Of a stretch of DNA of 64,000 bases, positions 42,020 through 53,400 are shown piece after piece. Made by a program: the position numbers and the translations under genes. The number at the start of each line of letters is the position of its first letter. Positions within the stretch are counted from its first letter, which is position 1. The notes under the pieces are model-generated. The model made no database searches and had not been told where the DNA came from. It saw only the letters and a list, made by a program, of their open reading frames with translations. Source of the stretch: Nematopogon swammerdamellus (lineage: Eukaryota > Arthropoda > Insecta > Lepidoptera > Adelidae); contig OX336340.1 of NCBI GenBank assembly GCA_946902875.1, positions 4,361,739 to 4,425,738 of the forward strand, in the 5' to 3' direction.

Positions 42020-42879
42020 GAGATGCGGCTTATCGGCACAAATTCAAGAGCACCTACTCCACCCAAATCCACAAGCGGGGGTGACGCACCCGCTATCCGT
42101 CAAACTATGGTCAAACTCCTGACCGAATTGATCGCAAACACGAGCGAACGCGAGCGGGCGGACAAGCAGTGTCAGCCGATGTTGTATGATGGTTTTCACG
42201 AGATCCTTTCGCTTTCCTTCCTCGAGCAATATCGAAAATATAGGTAGAAACCCGAGAGTTTTTAGGTTACCTACTTGCCGCCACCCACTCTCGCTCGCTT
42301 CCTTCCTTCCTTCTGTTCTGTCTCTTTTCCTTCTCCCCCCGCCCGCGCAGTCGCTCTTGTCTTGACGACTTGAACGACTTAATGTTGCCGTACGTAAAAA
42401 TAGAATGACCTCGCTCGATTTGCCGTACTTAACTGTCAAGATGCGCCGCTCAGCTTGGCCGTCGGCATTGGCCGCCCCGCGCTCCGCCGGTCATAAAATT
42501 GACGTAAAATGTATTTAATGTATGTATTACTTTGTGTCACTGAAATTCACTGAATGTGTTCGTATTGTGCAAACGAAATATATTTATAACTAGCAACGCA
42601 ACTCTCTTAGATGCACAATTTAAATTACAATCTTCTTCGTTGTTTTTGTCACTTTCCTCCAAGCTGTACTGTGACTTACATACCAGTAATATGTGACTAT
42701 AAGTCATCTATTACATAATTAGTTAGACAGTTAGTGCTTTTTCAAAACTTACCTACGTTATTTCCACAATTTAGATTTTAGAGACAATTTTACCTATTAG
42801 CTGGTAACACTGCTGCTGGCGCCGCCTTTTGGATGCGTTCATCATTTCGGTGTAGTGGTTATATTCTCTTTGATTTCGG
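42020..42879. other. GC-rich unassigned segment (possible exon or promoter DNA)
   Basis: 42020-42520 is richer in CpG than its surroundings. Open frames on both strands (74 codons plus at 42023; 131 codons minus ending at 42044) have no recognisable domain, and neither is called. No element ends were seen. Confidence 0.3.
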
Positions 42880-43299
42880 CAGTGTTGCCATGTTAGGAGA
42901 TTTTCTCCTAGATTCAGGAGAATTTCAGCGGTGTTAGGAGAAGTTTTTGCCTGTCAGGAGAGTAGGAGAAAATCTAGGAGAAAGAAAATCATTACAGGAG
43001 AATGTTTAGGAGTGAGAAACATATATTTACTAATAACAAAGACATATTATGTCGGTGTGTACGGTGACAACACAATGAATAAACTGTATGTGAATCAACC
43101 AACCATCCTCTCAAGTCACACAATATACCATAGGATTTGTCTTTTGATAAGAGCAAGGTTCCCCTTCTTGCTCTTTAGATAGGATAATGTGAGGGGATGT
43201 GGGGACTCTGTGTGTGCGTGCATTAATCGACCAACAAGCCGACTACCGGGCGGGCCTAACCGAACGAAAACTTTGTTATCAATCAATGTTATTTACATG

Positions 43300-44342
43300 T
43301 ATTCTTTGTAATAATCAGTAGTATTACTAGGCCTACGTCGACAGTCTGTCCGTCAGTCCGCACTACTTTAACGGCTTTATCTTTTGTACCGTATTATGTA
43401 GCTGGTTGTGATTTTCACAGATCATGTGTTATTTATTATTGACGGACATCCTATCAAATAAAAAATAAATAAAAATTAAGGGCTTCCCCATACAAGAAAG
43501 GTTTTTTTTCTAAAGAAAAAAATTGTTTGGTTTTGATCTAACTTAAAAACGGTAATACGTACAAAGTGTCAAACTTGGTGTCGTTAAAAACTAAAAAAAA
43601 TTAAAACAGACGAATTAGGTGGTGGTTAGAATGGCAATCGTGGTTATGACGGGATGACAAATCATTATTGGCGGAGAAGTGATGTAACAGATTGAAGGAA
43701 GAGTATGTACGTATATCTCGGTTAAATACTGCTTGGTAGACAAGATCTGCTTAAGGAGGTCGAGGGTGGAATTCAACTGAGTAGCGCTGCCTCGGAAATT
43801 TAAAATTCGCCCCGACGTCTAATCTGTATATATTATCATGACCAGTGCGCCCTACCGTTTATGACGTACGGGTGTGAAACGTGAGCTCTGACTATAGTTG
43901 TTTTCCAAAGGTGCCCAGCGAGCGATGGAAGTAGCCATGCTGGGCGCGCCTGGGAGTATAGCTAAGCGAAATGGTGCGTAATGAATGACTAATGAAGCAG
44001 GCAATCCGCCCACGCAACAAAGTAATTGATATTGGAAACCAGGTGGATAAGCTAAAATGGCAGTGGGCTGGGCACGTTAGCCGAAGGGATGACGACCGTT
44101 GGAGTAACCATGTACTACATTGGCGGCCGTGGACAGGAAAACGGAGTGTGGAAGACCACCCGCCAGGTGGAACGCCGACATGAAGTATGTCGGCGGAAAG
44201 CAGTGGTCCGTACCGCTGAAGGCCGAGACTGGAGGAAAATTGAAGGCGTATGTCCAGCAGTAGACGCTTACACGCTGACTGACTGACTGACTGACAGAGA
44301 ACCCTCGATGCGCGAGTTCGACTCGCACTTGACTGGTTTTCA
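43300..44342 (+). repeat. Element P split by an RTE copy
   Basis: 43320-43635 (TATTACTAGGCCTACG, TTTTCACAGATCATGTGTTA) and 44293-44342 (GCGAGTTCGACTCGCACTTG) are one element P. 44345-44450 is a further inverted P scrap. Confidence 0.7.
43636..44292 (+). pseudogene. RTE-type LINE 3' part
   Basis: Aligns by blocks with 49.8-50.25 kb (ATGACGTACGGGTGTGAAAC, GCCCAGCGAGCGATGGA, GTGGATAAGCTAAAATGGCA) and extends to the end (TATGTCCAGCAGTAGACGC, CTGACTGACTGACTGAC). It supplies the KLKWQWAGHVSRRDDDRWS motif of RTE C-termini. Many frameshifts. Confidence 0.8.
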
Positions 44343-44950
44343 GGGTGCAAAAGATACAGCTCTTTAGAGGTAAGACAGACAGACGGACGGACAGACGGCT
44401 TAGGCTTAGTAATATGGTCCCATACGTATAAGAAACACTAAAAATGTGGTGAAATTTTTATAATTTGAATAACAGGAGAATTTTTTAGGAGGACGAAAAT
44501 TTTCTAGGAGATTTTTAGGAGATTTTCGAAGTCAATCTAGGAGAATTTCAAAATTTGAGTTGGCAACACTGGATTTCGGTGACCTATTTTTTTACGCGAC
44601 TGCGATCGCAAAGGAGCGAACAACGTAGGTAATTTCACTGTAATGAATTCTACGGTGGATTGAGTTGGAGAATTATTATTATGATCATGTGTAGGTATTT
44701 AGGTAGGTATATATGTGGTTGAGTTTCTATAATCCCTCGTAACTTCGGAACGGCTGAATGGATTTTGACGAATGAGGTATCCAACCATTTGTCCTCGACT
44801 AACGCGCTTTGAACTTGTAATTTTGAATTTTTTACCATGCAGGATTTGATCTAACGCTATATTTTATTTTATTACTTATTTTGGGACAGTCTTGCTGTTG
44901 TCTCTCAACTTCCAACAGTTAAATAATGTTAAGTAAAAATAGGTATAGGT

Positions 44951-46561
44951 TAGACTTGGCAAATATGCACTGGAACAGATAAATCGCATCAGTGCGGCTA
45001 TGTCAGTGCGCGGAATGCGTACAGCTTCAATGAAGTAGCTGTTACAGTCAGTACTCAGTTGGTAGTTGATATAGATATGCAACAATGAGCTCTATGTCTT
45101 TCGTACAAGGTTGGTTTTTGCATTTACTGACGCAACCATACTAGCCCTGCGCTGCCCGTAGTCAATTTTGTCATTAAAAAATGAGCTTTACTACTTCGTC
45201 ACTGGGTTGAATTTTGCACGGTGCGAAATGCGCACTGAATGAAAACCCTGTTACCGCACTGACTGCTGCTAGTTATTGACATGCAAAAACGAGCTCTACG
45301 TATGGGCAGCTGGGTTGATTTTTGTAGGCGCGGGTTAGTACTGACTGAATGTACGGAATTATTGCATGTTACCGATACTGGTTTGTCTGCAGTCCAGTGC
45401 GACGAATCAGTCAGTCTTTCAATCATTGCAGCGCATGCATTCAGTAGGCAGTGCAATGCACTGACTTAAATGATGTACTGCGAACTTCAAGTTTCGTGGG
45501 CGCGTGCCTGTGTGCAAGCGTGCGAGTCATTTATTCGTACGTTTTTTGTGGAATAACTACATATGTATTAGATTTAGTGTTTTTAGTGTCTACCTAAGTA
45601 TTCTGACATTATAAATGTTTTTAAAGTTACGTGAAAATAGACACTTCACCTTTAATTTAACATGTAAATAGGCACCTTGGTGAACTAGGTGATACGTCAG
45701 TGCTTCCCTTCGGTCGTGCCGGCTATCCTGAACTACCGCGAAGTTTCTTTTCGATTCTTCTTCATTGGTGTAATCGAACCGGATAGAACAAATTGTGGCA
45801 AGTTCGAGTGCAGTCTATGCGGTATGCCATATGAATGATCAATAAACGATACAATACAATTTACAGAGCCGTTTCAGACCGACCTTTCATTCAGTGTGGT
45901 GGCATCAACCGAGCGGGAGGTAAGAAGGGAATGGAGCTACAGTTTAACGTGGAATGCGAACTACAGTCCGCCTCCAACGGTCGAACGGTCACTCCTCCAA
46001 GTACTGACCGCGCCCAGGTGTGCTTATGATCACGACCGACGGGCGACCGATCGCGCCACTGAGCTACCGAGGCTAACATTTTATTCTTCCAAGAATCTAT
46101 GTTGGTTGAATAACATTTCCAAAATATCTTATCTCATTCTGTTCACTGCACAGTGCACACCTGACTGCCATAAACAAATTACTTACTGCCCATTTTTATG
46201 ATTCATTGGAAAAACAGAATGAAATTTTATTCTTTTGTTTGAAGAATGCAGTAAAAGCAACAACGTACAGGGTGGTCAGCTCAGAATAGTCATTGTTATT
46301 TAACAGCTTATCTTACTCTTTTGTTGTTGCAAGTTGCAAATTACTGTTAACTATAAAACTCAGGATTTTCTCTTCAATATTCGCACTGATACCCACTGGA
46401 CTGGTTATTGCAGACCTTTGTCAGTGTGTATGACGTATTATGTCTTCACTCTTAGAGGGTCACTGATTCAGTACTTTGTAACAGATATTTGTAATCAGTA
46501 TTTTCGTGTACTGACACTGATACTGATCAGTGCGGACTTTGGTCAGTATTTCCCAACTCTA
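44951..46561. mobile_element. hAT-like element, 1611 bp, TSD GTATAGGT
   Basis: Ends TAGACTTGGCAAATATG and the inverse of TAGAGTTGGGAAATACTG; GTATAGGT at 44943-44950 and 46562-46569. CAGTGCG/CAGTACTGA-type motifs recur in both end regions. It contains a split SINE. No transposase. Confidence 0.8.
45680..46078 (-). repeat. SINE-5S, split, 5' head intact
   Basis: 45680-45735 is the tail side. 45860-46078 has the central domain, AGTACTTGGAGGAGTGACCG (5S-like, mutated), TGATCATAAGCACACC and the A-box region ending CTCGGTAGCTCAGTGGCGCG. The middle (45736-45859) is foreign and includes CAATAAACGATACAATACAA. Confidence 0.7.
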
Positions 46562-46569
46562 GTATAGGT

Positions 46570-46904
46570 AATGGAAATTAAAACAGTTGAAAAATTAAAA
46601 TTTTCAAGATCCAACATAAAAATTTAAACATAATAAATAAAATAACAGTTATTAGTTACATACTAATGAGAACGACATATTTGTTACTGGCAGCGCCATC
46701 TCACGGAAAGATTTCAAACTTATCTTGCTCAGTTCTAGTTTAGTATGCAACGCATGATTAGAGTATCTGTCCCGCACCCCCCTCTCGACCCGACAACGGA
46801 TAACTACATATAAATTAACCTATTGAGAAGAAATGCCTAGGTATTTATTACCTGTAATAAATACCTAATATTCGGAAATAAGTTTAATTCCTGTTGGCTC
46901 TGGT
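46570..46904. other. No recognised feature
   Basis: AT-rich, unassigned. Confidence 0.5.
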
Positions 46905-47580
46905 TTTTTAGGGTTCCACCCACACCTCAAAAGAGGAAAAAAGGGAAACCTAAGAAAAAAGGGATGCCCAGGATCACTCTTGTGTCAGTCAATAGGTCTG
47001 TCTGTCCGTCTGTCACAGCTTATTTTCTCGGAATCTACTGGACGAAAAAAGTTTAAATTTAGAGAGTTTGATTGATGATGAGTGATGACGTTTAGCGTTA
47101 CAGTAAACGAATTTCGATTGTGGGGGTTAATTTCGGGGACAGATTAGCAGTTGAAAAATTTTTTTTTTTCAACTGCTTCATGTGACATACTGATGAAAAG
47201 GGCTCGTTATATATAAGGAATACAAATATATCATCAATACTAAAAAAAAGTGGTCAAGTGAACATGTGAATATGTACATAAAAAATTATTAAAAAAAATA
47301 TATTTTACCACTTTATCACGCGTTATTAATATGTATACCCATACCAACTTACAACTTTCTAGTACTTTATTATTAGTGGTCAAGTGAATATGTATGTACA
47401 TAAAAAAATTATTAAAAAAATTTATTTTACCACTTTATCACGCGTTATTAATATGTATACCCATACCAACTTACAACTTTCTAGTACTTTATGGGTCTCT
47501 GAGCTAAACGGCGGACAGAAAGACGGACAGACAGACGGACGGACATGGCGAAACTATAAGGTTTCCTTGTTGACTACGGA
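46905..47580 (+). repeat. Element P-like copy with an internal tandem duplication
   Basis: TTTTTTAGGGTTCCACCC, GTCTGTCTGTCCGTCTGTC, and a GACAGACAGACGGACGG stretch near 47535. 47250-47375 and 47377-47500 are near-identical direct copies (CACTTTATCACGCGTTATTA, ACAACTTTCTAGTACTTTAT). Confidence 0.55.
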
Positions 47581-47584
47581 AGCA

Positions 47585-47955
47585 TAATAATAAATCTATA
47601 AGGGATGGTCTTGACTGAGTTTATAGACTCTATGTAATGTATGATACTAAAACTAAATGGATTATTTTTAGAAATCTATTCCGTATGTTATGTATGTATT
47701 TTCCTCCATAACTCTTATACCGATCATCCGAATTGATATAATTCAAGCACATTTACTTATACGAGACACAGGATAGGCTAAATGAAATTCACTTCCGGTT
47801 ACGCTAAGATGTGTGGCTCTCATACAATTTGTTCATACAAAACCGAATTGTTCCGCGCGCCGAAATAAATAGGTACTAACTATAGCGGGATTACTTACTT
47901 TCTTATTTTGAAATACGAATTTCACGCGAGCGGAGCTGCAGGCAAAAGCTAGTGT
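47585..47955 (+). mobile_element. Helitron-like element, copy 2
   Basis: AATAATAAATCTATAAGGG ... CGGAGCTGCAGGCAAAAGCTAG. Aligns along its length with 4070-4442. Confidence 0.55.
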
Positions 47956-48095
47956 TATTATAATTTTAAAACGCATAGTTTAAAATACCTACTAACATTT
48001 CGAAAAAGTAGGGAATATATTACACATACGGCCTCTCTTATAGTTTGCAGGAAAACTAAACGAAAATAAATTCTCACGGGAAATGGAATTAATGA

Positions 48096-48140
48096 TACGC
48101 AACCCTCTCCACGCGAGTTCGACTCGCACTTGACCTTTTT
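48096..48140 (+). repeat. Element P 3' tip
   Basis: ACGCGAGTTCGACTCGCACT and TGACC with T(n). Confidence 0.6.
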
Positions 48141-48292
48141 TTTCATATGAGCATCGTCCTTCCCAAAAACGTGTTCTTGTATTTTCCATCATTCTCGCAT
48201 GCATGCATTTCTCATACAAATAAGAATTCGCAATCACGATTTCGCGGGTTATCTATCCTGATGACATGTCATCGCGATGTGACACGTACAAG

Positions 48293-48645
48293 CAGGGTTG
48301 CCAGATGTCCGGTTTTGGACCGGACAGTCCGGTTTTTGGGGTTTGTGTCCGGTCTCCAAAATAATGAAAAACCGGACACCAAAACGTCCGGTTTTTTTCT
48401 TCATGTAACGCAATATTTACTTTTTCAGAACATTTTAATACTAATCTTACTGTTTTCTTAGATTTTGCAGTAAGTTCGATTAATTCAACCCTTTTATTTA
48501 TTACTCTATCTCCCGTCCATTTTCAAAGGTATGAGGTCATGAAAAATTTTGTAAATAAAATCCAATTTAATTTTGAACCTGAAAAATCAAATGCCCTTTG
48601 ATGAAAAATGACCGGTTTTTTCAACTAAAACATTTGGCAACCCTG
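48293..48645. mobile_element. hAT-like MITE, 353 bp, TSD CGTACAAG
   Basis: Ends CAGGGTTGCCAGATGTCCGG and TTTGGCAACCCTG; CGTACAAG at 48285-48292 and 48646-48653. GTCCGGTTTT motifs are repeated on both strands inside. Confidence 0.9.
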
Positions 48646-48653
48646 CGTACAAG

Positions 48654-48964
48654 CCAAGTCCAGGGTCCATCAAGGTCAAGATGTTCAAACACGGCTACTT
48701 ATACTGTTTACCTAAACACTACTCACATCAAAATGTGTATTCTAAGGTGACTACTTGGGAATCTGTGTTGAAGACTCTCAGAAAATTTTATGACGCCAGC
48801 TATTTTGTATTTGCCTATGCCTTTGTGCACCGTCCACGGAATACCTATGAAATCACCGCCCCTTTTTGTATCGGCAAAACCACTCACAAAATGGGTAAAT
48901 AGTCCTGTTTGTTTAGGTTTTGTGTAGATAAGCACCATAATGGACTTTTACCCGCCATCAATTA
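48654..48964 (+). other. Unrecognised segment with a 73-codon open frame
   Basis: The frame at 48681-48902 starts MFKHGYLYCLPKHYSHQNVY. No motif recognised. No strong coding evidence. Confidence 0.3.
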
Positions 48965-49012
48965 AAAAAAATCGGTCAAGTGTGAGTTTTACTCACGCAC
49001 GGAGGGTTCAGT

Positions 49013-50253
49013 TAGTCAGTCAGTCAGTCAGCGTGTAAGCGTGCACTGCTGGACATATCCTCTCCAATTTTCCTCCAGTCCTCCCGGCCTTCAGCGGTAC
49101 AGAACCACTGCTTTCCGCCGACGTACACGATGTCGTCGTCCCACCTGGCGGGAGGAACCCACCTGTTTTTTCAAGAGTCATCACGAGTCGGCTGACACAG
49201 AGGCTGGATCAGTACCAGCCTCGTGAGCAAGCTGGATTTAGAAAGGGATACGGCACCATGGACGACATATTTACTGTGCGACAAGTGGTGCAAAAGTGCG
49301 AGGAATACAACAAGCCGCTCTTCCTAGCCTTCGTCGACTATGAGAAGACGTTCGACTCAGTTGAAAAATGGGCTGTCGAAAACTCCCTCCTGAGGTGCAG
49401 AATCGACCACCGCTACATCGAGGTACTCCGAAATATATATCGGTCCGCGACGATGATTGTGAGGCTCCACGAAAATACCCAACCCATCCCCCTTGGTAAG
49501 GGCGTAAGTAAGGCAGTCATGGGATGTGATCTCACCCAAGCTCTTCACGAACGCATTAGAAGATGTGTTCAAGACGCTTGAGTGGGACAACATGGGTATC
49601 AACGTGATCTTCTCAGTCATCTGCGTTTCGCCGATGACATTGTCCTTCTGTCAAATTCCCGAGATCAGCTTCAGATCATGCTGGAAGACCTCTGTACAGC
49701 GTCGATGACGGTGGGTCTGAAGATGAACCGGGACAAAACCAAGGTCATGGCGACCGAGGTTAAGACGGGAGGGCAAATCGTTATTGACGGAGAAGTGATC
49801 GAACAGGTTGAATAGTACGTATATCGGTCAAATTCTGCGGCTTGGTAGACAAAATCTGCTAAAGGAGGTCGAGAAACGAATTCAACTGGGTTGGGCTGCC
49901 TTCGGAAAGTTAAAATTCGCCCTGAGGTCTGACCTTCCGCAAAATAAAAAAAAAGCCATATATATATGACCAGTGTGTCCTCCCCGTTATGAGTTATGTA
50001 TGACGTACGGGTGTGAAACGTGGACGCTGACGGTCGGTGTTGTCCAAAGTTTGAAAGTTGCCCAGCGAGCAATGGAGCGAGCCATGCTCGGAATATCGCT
50101 ACGTGATATGGTGCGTAACGAGGCAATCCGCCGACGCACCAAAGTAGTCGATATAGTGGCAATGGGCTGGGCACGTCAGCCGAAGAGACGACGACCGTTG
50201 GAGTAACCGTGTTCTACACTGGCGGTCGTGGACAGGAAAACGGGGTGTGGGAA
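49013..50253. mobile_element. RTE-type LINE with 5' inversion, 11-bp TSD
   Basis: 49013-49155 is the RTE 3' end on the minus strand (TCAGTCAGTC tail first). 49156-50253 is the upstream part on the plus strand, ending GTGTGGGAA exactly where the minus part begins in RTE order. GAGGGTTCAGT at 49002-49012 and 50254-50264 is the target duplication. This is the twin-priming structure known from L1. Confidence 0.85.
49162..50206 (+). pseudogene. RTE reverse transcriptase fragment
   Basis: Reads QAGFRKGYGTMDDIFTV, LFLAFVDYEKTFDSVEKW (motif A), then a frameshift near 49505. Then HLRFADDIVLLSNSRDQLQI (catalytic FADD), LKMNRDKTKVMA, and after another shift TYGCETWTLT and QRAMERAMLGISLRDMVRNE. The endonuclease domain is absent. 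RTE-clade assignment rests on the FADDIVL, RDKTK and Y-G-C-E-T-W patterns. Confidence 0.85.
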
Positions 50254-50662
50254 GAGGGTTCAGTAGATCCACTATACCATATCATTTCTGTCCTGTAAAA
50301 AAACAATATCCGTCTATGTTTTGCACTATGTCTGCACTGAAATGAAAAGTACCTGTAGCGCCATCTATTATTTAGTAGCGCGAATATGTACTAATCGATT
50401 CAACACGTTTCTTGCATGGGGACCCACTACATATTTTGTTACTTTTTCCTTTTTTTTTTTTGTTATTTGTTGGCATATATCCTTCATGTAATGAAATGAC
50501 ACGATATGATTTAAATAGATTTTTTTACTTGAAATTAGTTTTTATTTCTTTTTTATTGGTTTGAGTTCGCGGGACTTTACCTCGGTATCGCTAAGATAGT
50601 TAATATATTATTTAGCTTGAAAAAAATATTTATTCTGTGAAAATATTCAACCGGCTACCTTT

Positions 50663-51000
50663 TTTATGGAAACTGATGTCAGCGCGTAACTAGGTGCCAT
50701 GTCAGTGCTTCCCTTCATTTCATTCGGCTACACCGAACTGGACGGAAAAACGCGAACTGTTTGCATAGCCGTTTCGACCGACGCGGACGTTTCATTCAGT
50801 GCCGGGATAAAGCCTACCACCTAGTAAGGTAAGAAGGGAAAGGACCTACAGTTTTACGTGGAATCCGAACCACGGTTAGCCTCCAACGGCCGAGCGGTCA
50901 CCCATCCAAGACTTGGTACTCAGCATTTCTTAACAACAGTCGACTGACCGCACCACTGAGCTACCGAGGCTGACGAATTTCCTTATCCCTTAGTCGACTT
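50663..51000 (-). repeat. SINE-5S with element D junction
   Basis: A box at 50955-50974 (inverse CTCGGTAGCTCAGTGGTGCG), 5S-like ATGGGTGACCGC, central domain, and tail at 50663. 50975-51000 has the GACTAAGGGATAAG-GAAATTC junction shared with 23739. Confidence 0.8.
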
Positions 51001-51019
51001 AAATAAACTTGTTTTTATA

Positions 51020-51115
51020 TTTAGAGTTCCACATCTATACGGAAGTCCATTACTAAGCCTAAGTCATCTGTCTGTCTGTCTGTCTGTCCGTCCGTCCGTC
51101 CGTCCGAGGCCTGTG
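51020..51115 (+). repeat. Element P 5' fragment
   Basis: AGAGTTCCACATCTATACGG, CATTACTAAGCCTAAG and an expanded GTCT/GTCC tract. Confidence 0.65.
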
Positions 51116-51785
51116 GCCTCGCAGGGGTTGTGGTTTAGCGTTGATTCCCTGGTGCTTCCTTACTTGTGTAGTTAAAGCACCTAACACGGGAATAAGAAGC
51201 GAAAGCTGCGAGTGGTGAGCCACTTAGAGCTCCGTAACCAATGTGGAGAATTGGTAGACATGCGAATAATGTAGATCGGTATGTCGGTGCAACACACACT
51301 TACATGTGGAAGAGAGATGGATTTCTCACGAGCTAATGACGCTGACGTGAGTCTGTCATTCGAGTCCGGTGGATCCCCGGTACACATTAGGTGGTGGTCA
51401 TATGCACTTCCACGCATATACATAGCTGGTGAAAACAAAAGCCTTTAGGCTAGTACAAAACGCTGAGGCCCTGGGCACAGATTGTGGTTGGACCCCAGTG
51501 GCAGTGATGGCTTCACCCCCGGCTCTCGACTTCGGTCGGGGGTTCCTTCGGGTGGACGGGTGGTGGCTCGGATCGGCTGGGGAAAGGTCGCAGTCTGTGT
51601 ATTCCCATGGGATTATTTCGGAAAAAAAACGGTACAGCTATGGGGCCTCGATCTGGCATACATGATCTCTGTACTCGCAAGAGTGCAGGTAGGATAGATT
51701 GACGTCTGGATTTTGTATATAACCGGAAGGTTGATATTTCTGGATGTCTATAAACAAAACGTAAATCAAAACGATAGTAAAGAAG
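51116..51785 (+). other. Unassigned moderately GC-rich segment
   Basis: An open frame near 51530-51700 reads GWTGGGSDRLGKGRSLCIPM, and another at 51429-51665 is longer but featureless. It may be the 3' part of an unrecognised retroelement. Confidence 0.3.
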
Positions 51786-51793
51786 GTACCATC

Positions 51794-52106
51794 CACAGAG
51801 CATGAAATGCGCGCGCCCGCCCCTACTAGAGGCGCCGTGAGCTCGATTTCTCTACAACGCCGTTGAAGCCTGTGGGCGTGGCCTATGACTTACATATGTG
51901 TGTTGTGCGTGTGCATGTGTGTTGTGCGTGTGCATTTGTTTTGTGCGTGTGCCTAACTTGCTCCTCTTTGTGTGTAGTGTCGATACTAGCACACACACAC
52001 ACATACGAAGCGCTAGCAGCTCAGCGTACGGTTATTGGGTTTCAAATATCATCGCTTAGGGCGCCTCTAGTAGGGGGCGCGGGCGGTAGGTATTTGATGC
52101 TCTGTG
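51794..52106. mobile_element. 313-bp hAT-like MITE, TSD GTACCATC
   Basis: Ends CACAGAGCATGAAATGCG and the inverse of CACAGAGCATCAAATACC, continuing GGGGGC and CTACTAGAGGCGCC. GTACCATC at 51786-51793 and 52107-52114. Inside: GTGTGTTGTGCGTGTGCAT repeats and CACACACACA. Confidence 0.85.
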
Positions 52107-52290
52107 GTACCATCGCACTGAGCGAAACGTCGGTCGAAACGGCTATGTGAATAGTTCGTGTTTTCCGTCCAGTTCAGTGTAGCCGGCGCGAAATGAAGGG
52201 AAGCACTGACATGGCACCTAGTTCACGCGGTGTTATGGGCTGACATGACGGATGTTGGAGGTGATGTAGCCAACCGTGTCAGTTTCCAAA
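52107..52290 (+). repeat. SINE-5S 3' half
   Basis: GTACCATCGCACTGAGCGAA to GTGTCAGTTTCC-A(n); the MITE at 51794 inserted in its central domain. Confidence 0.8.
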
Positions 52291-52496
52291 AAAAAAAACA
52301 AATACTTCAGCATAGCAGAATGCCGATAGACGAGAATATCGACACCTTGTTAATGGGATACCGCTGAAAAATACGAAAATGTGATAAAAAACGCGATGAA
52401 AAGAGTTCGCATTTGGGCATACTTTACTTTGGTCAAGGCATGTTGGCAAGCCTATTTAGTTGGCAAGCCTGAATAAAATAATTACCTATGGCAAAA
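52291..52496. other. No recognised feature
   Basis: Unassigned. Confidence 0.45.
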
Positions 52497-52740
52497 TAAG
52501 TCTGTCAGTCACCTTGTATGCGATGCGTCCACTCTGGACATGCGCCTCTCCAATTTTATCTACAGTCCTCCCGGCCTTCAGCGGTACGGAACCACCGCTT
52601 TCCGCTGACGTCCTTGATGTCGTACCACCTGGCGGATGGTCTTCCCATACTCCGTTTGTGTGGTGTGTGATATTGGATGGTCGGAGCATGTGCTTTGGCC
52701 CCTCCGACTCAGCCACCAATACCGGATTACATGAAAAAAA
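52497..52740. repeat. RTE 3' end (minus) abutting a SINE-T 3' end (plus)
   Basis: 52497-52660: CTGTCAGTCACC, CTCCAATTTTATCTACAGTC and CCACCTGGCGGATGGTCTTC (inverse RTE). 52661-52740: GGTCGGAGCATGTGCTTTGG and ATACCGGATTACAT-A(n). Confidence 0.75.
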
Positions 52741-53199
52741 AAGAGTATGTAGGTTATATGGTATTTTTCGTTTATTATAAAAATTATCTAAATTTAAAGT
52801 TGTATCACTTCTATTTGACCACTGTAACTTTATAACAACCAGTAGACTTGCGGACGCGTACCTCCAGGGGGTCCACGGACCCTACTTTGAGTAAAACTTA
52901 ATTAAATGAATTGATATAACGCCTATAGAAGTAACTAAAGTAATCTGTGCCTGTATGCCTCCACCCTTTATAAATGTTCGTATCAATTGTTGCTTGCCGT
53001 TTCATTTTTGCAGGCACTTTTGTTAATATTGAAAAATAGGTTCGTTTAATATAAATGCAGCTCAAACTGAAAAAATATCCAATGGATTCTGCAGAGCTTT
53101 ATAAATTACAATACATTTAGTTTAGCATCACAGAACAGCGATCTGCGACCGTTTGCCTCCAGCCGGCCGCCCATACTATCAGATAAACTTATAATTTTT
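52741..53199. other. No recognised feature
   Basis: AT-rich with CCAGGGGGTCCACGGACCCT at about 52863, a short inverted repeat. Unassigned. Confidence 0.45.
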
Positions 53200-53362
53200 T
53201 TTTTATGGAAACTGACACGGTTGGCTACATCACCTACAACATACGTGATGTCAGCTCATAACACCGGGTGAACTTGGTGCCACGTCAGTGCTTCTTTTCG
53301 GTCGTGCCGGCTACACTGAATTGGACGGAAATCACAAACTATTTACATAGCCGTTTCGACCA
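53200..53362 (-). repeat. SINE-5S 3' half
   Basis: TATGGAAACTGACACGGTTG ... TACATAGCCGTTTCGACC. Central-domain pieces resume at 54265-54345 beyond the hAT insertion and flanking GGATCC-containing sequence. Confidence 0.75.
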
Positions 53363-53400
53363 GTGAGGCCACCAGGATCCCCAAACCCGATTCCCTAGGG

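Larger units (their letters stand above)
42880..44571. mobile_element. hAT-like element, TSD GATTTCGG, TAGGAGA repeats
   Basis: Ends CAGTGTTGCCA and TGGCAACACTG; GATTTCGG at 42872-42879 and 44572-44579. AGGAGA motifs crowd both ends (left 42895-43012, right 44470-44545), mostly in the same orientation. Element P and RTE fragments are nested inside. Confidence 0.85.
48965..50460 (-). repeat. Element P split by an RTE insertion
   Basis: 48965-49012 is the P end (GGTCAAGTGTGAG ... GGAGGGTTCAGT). 50254-50460 continues it with GCGCCATCTATTATTTAGTA. The P sequence GAGGGTTCAGT is duplicated around the insert. Confidence 0.7.

Noticed and set aside
42044..42439. 131-codon minus-strand frame
   Set aside because: In a GC-rich stretch where stops are rare; no motif, and no transcript evidence available.
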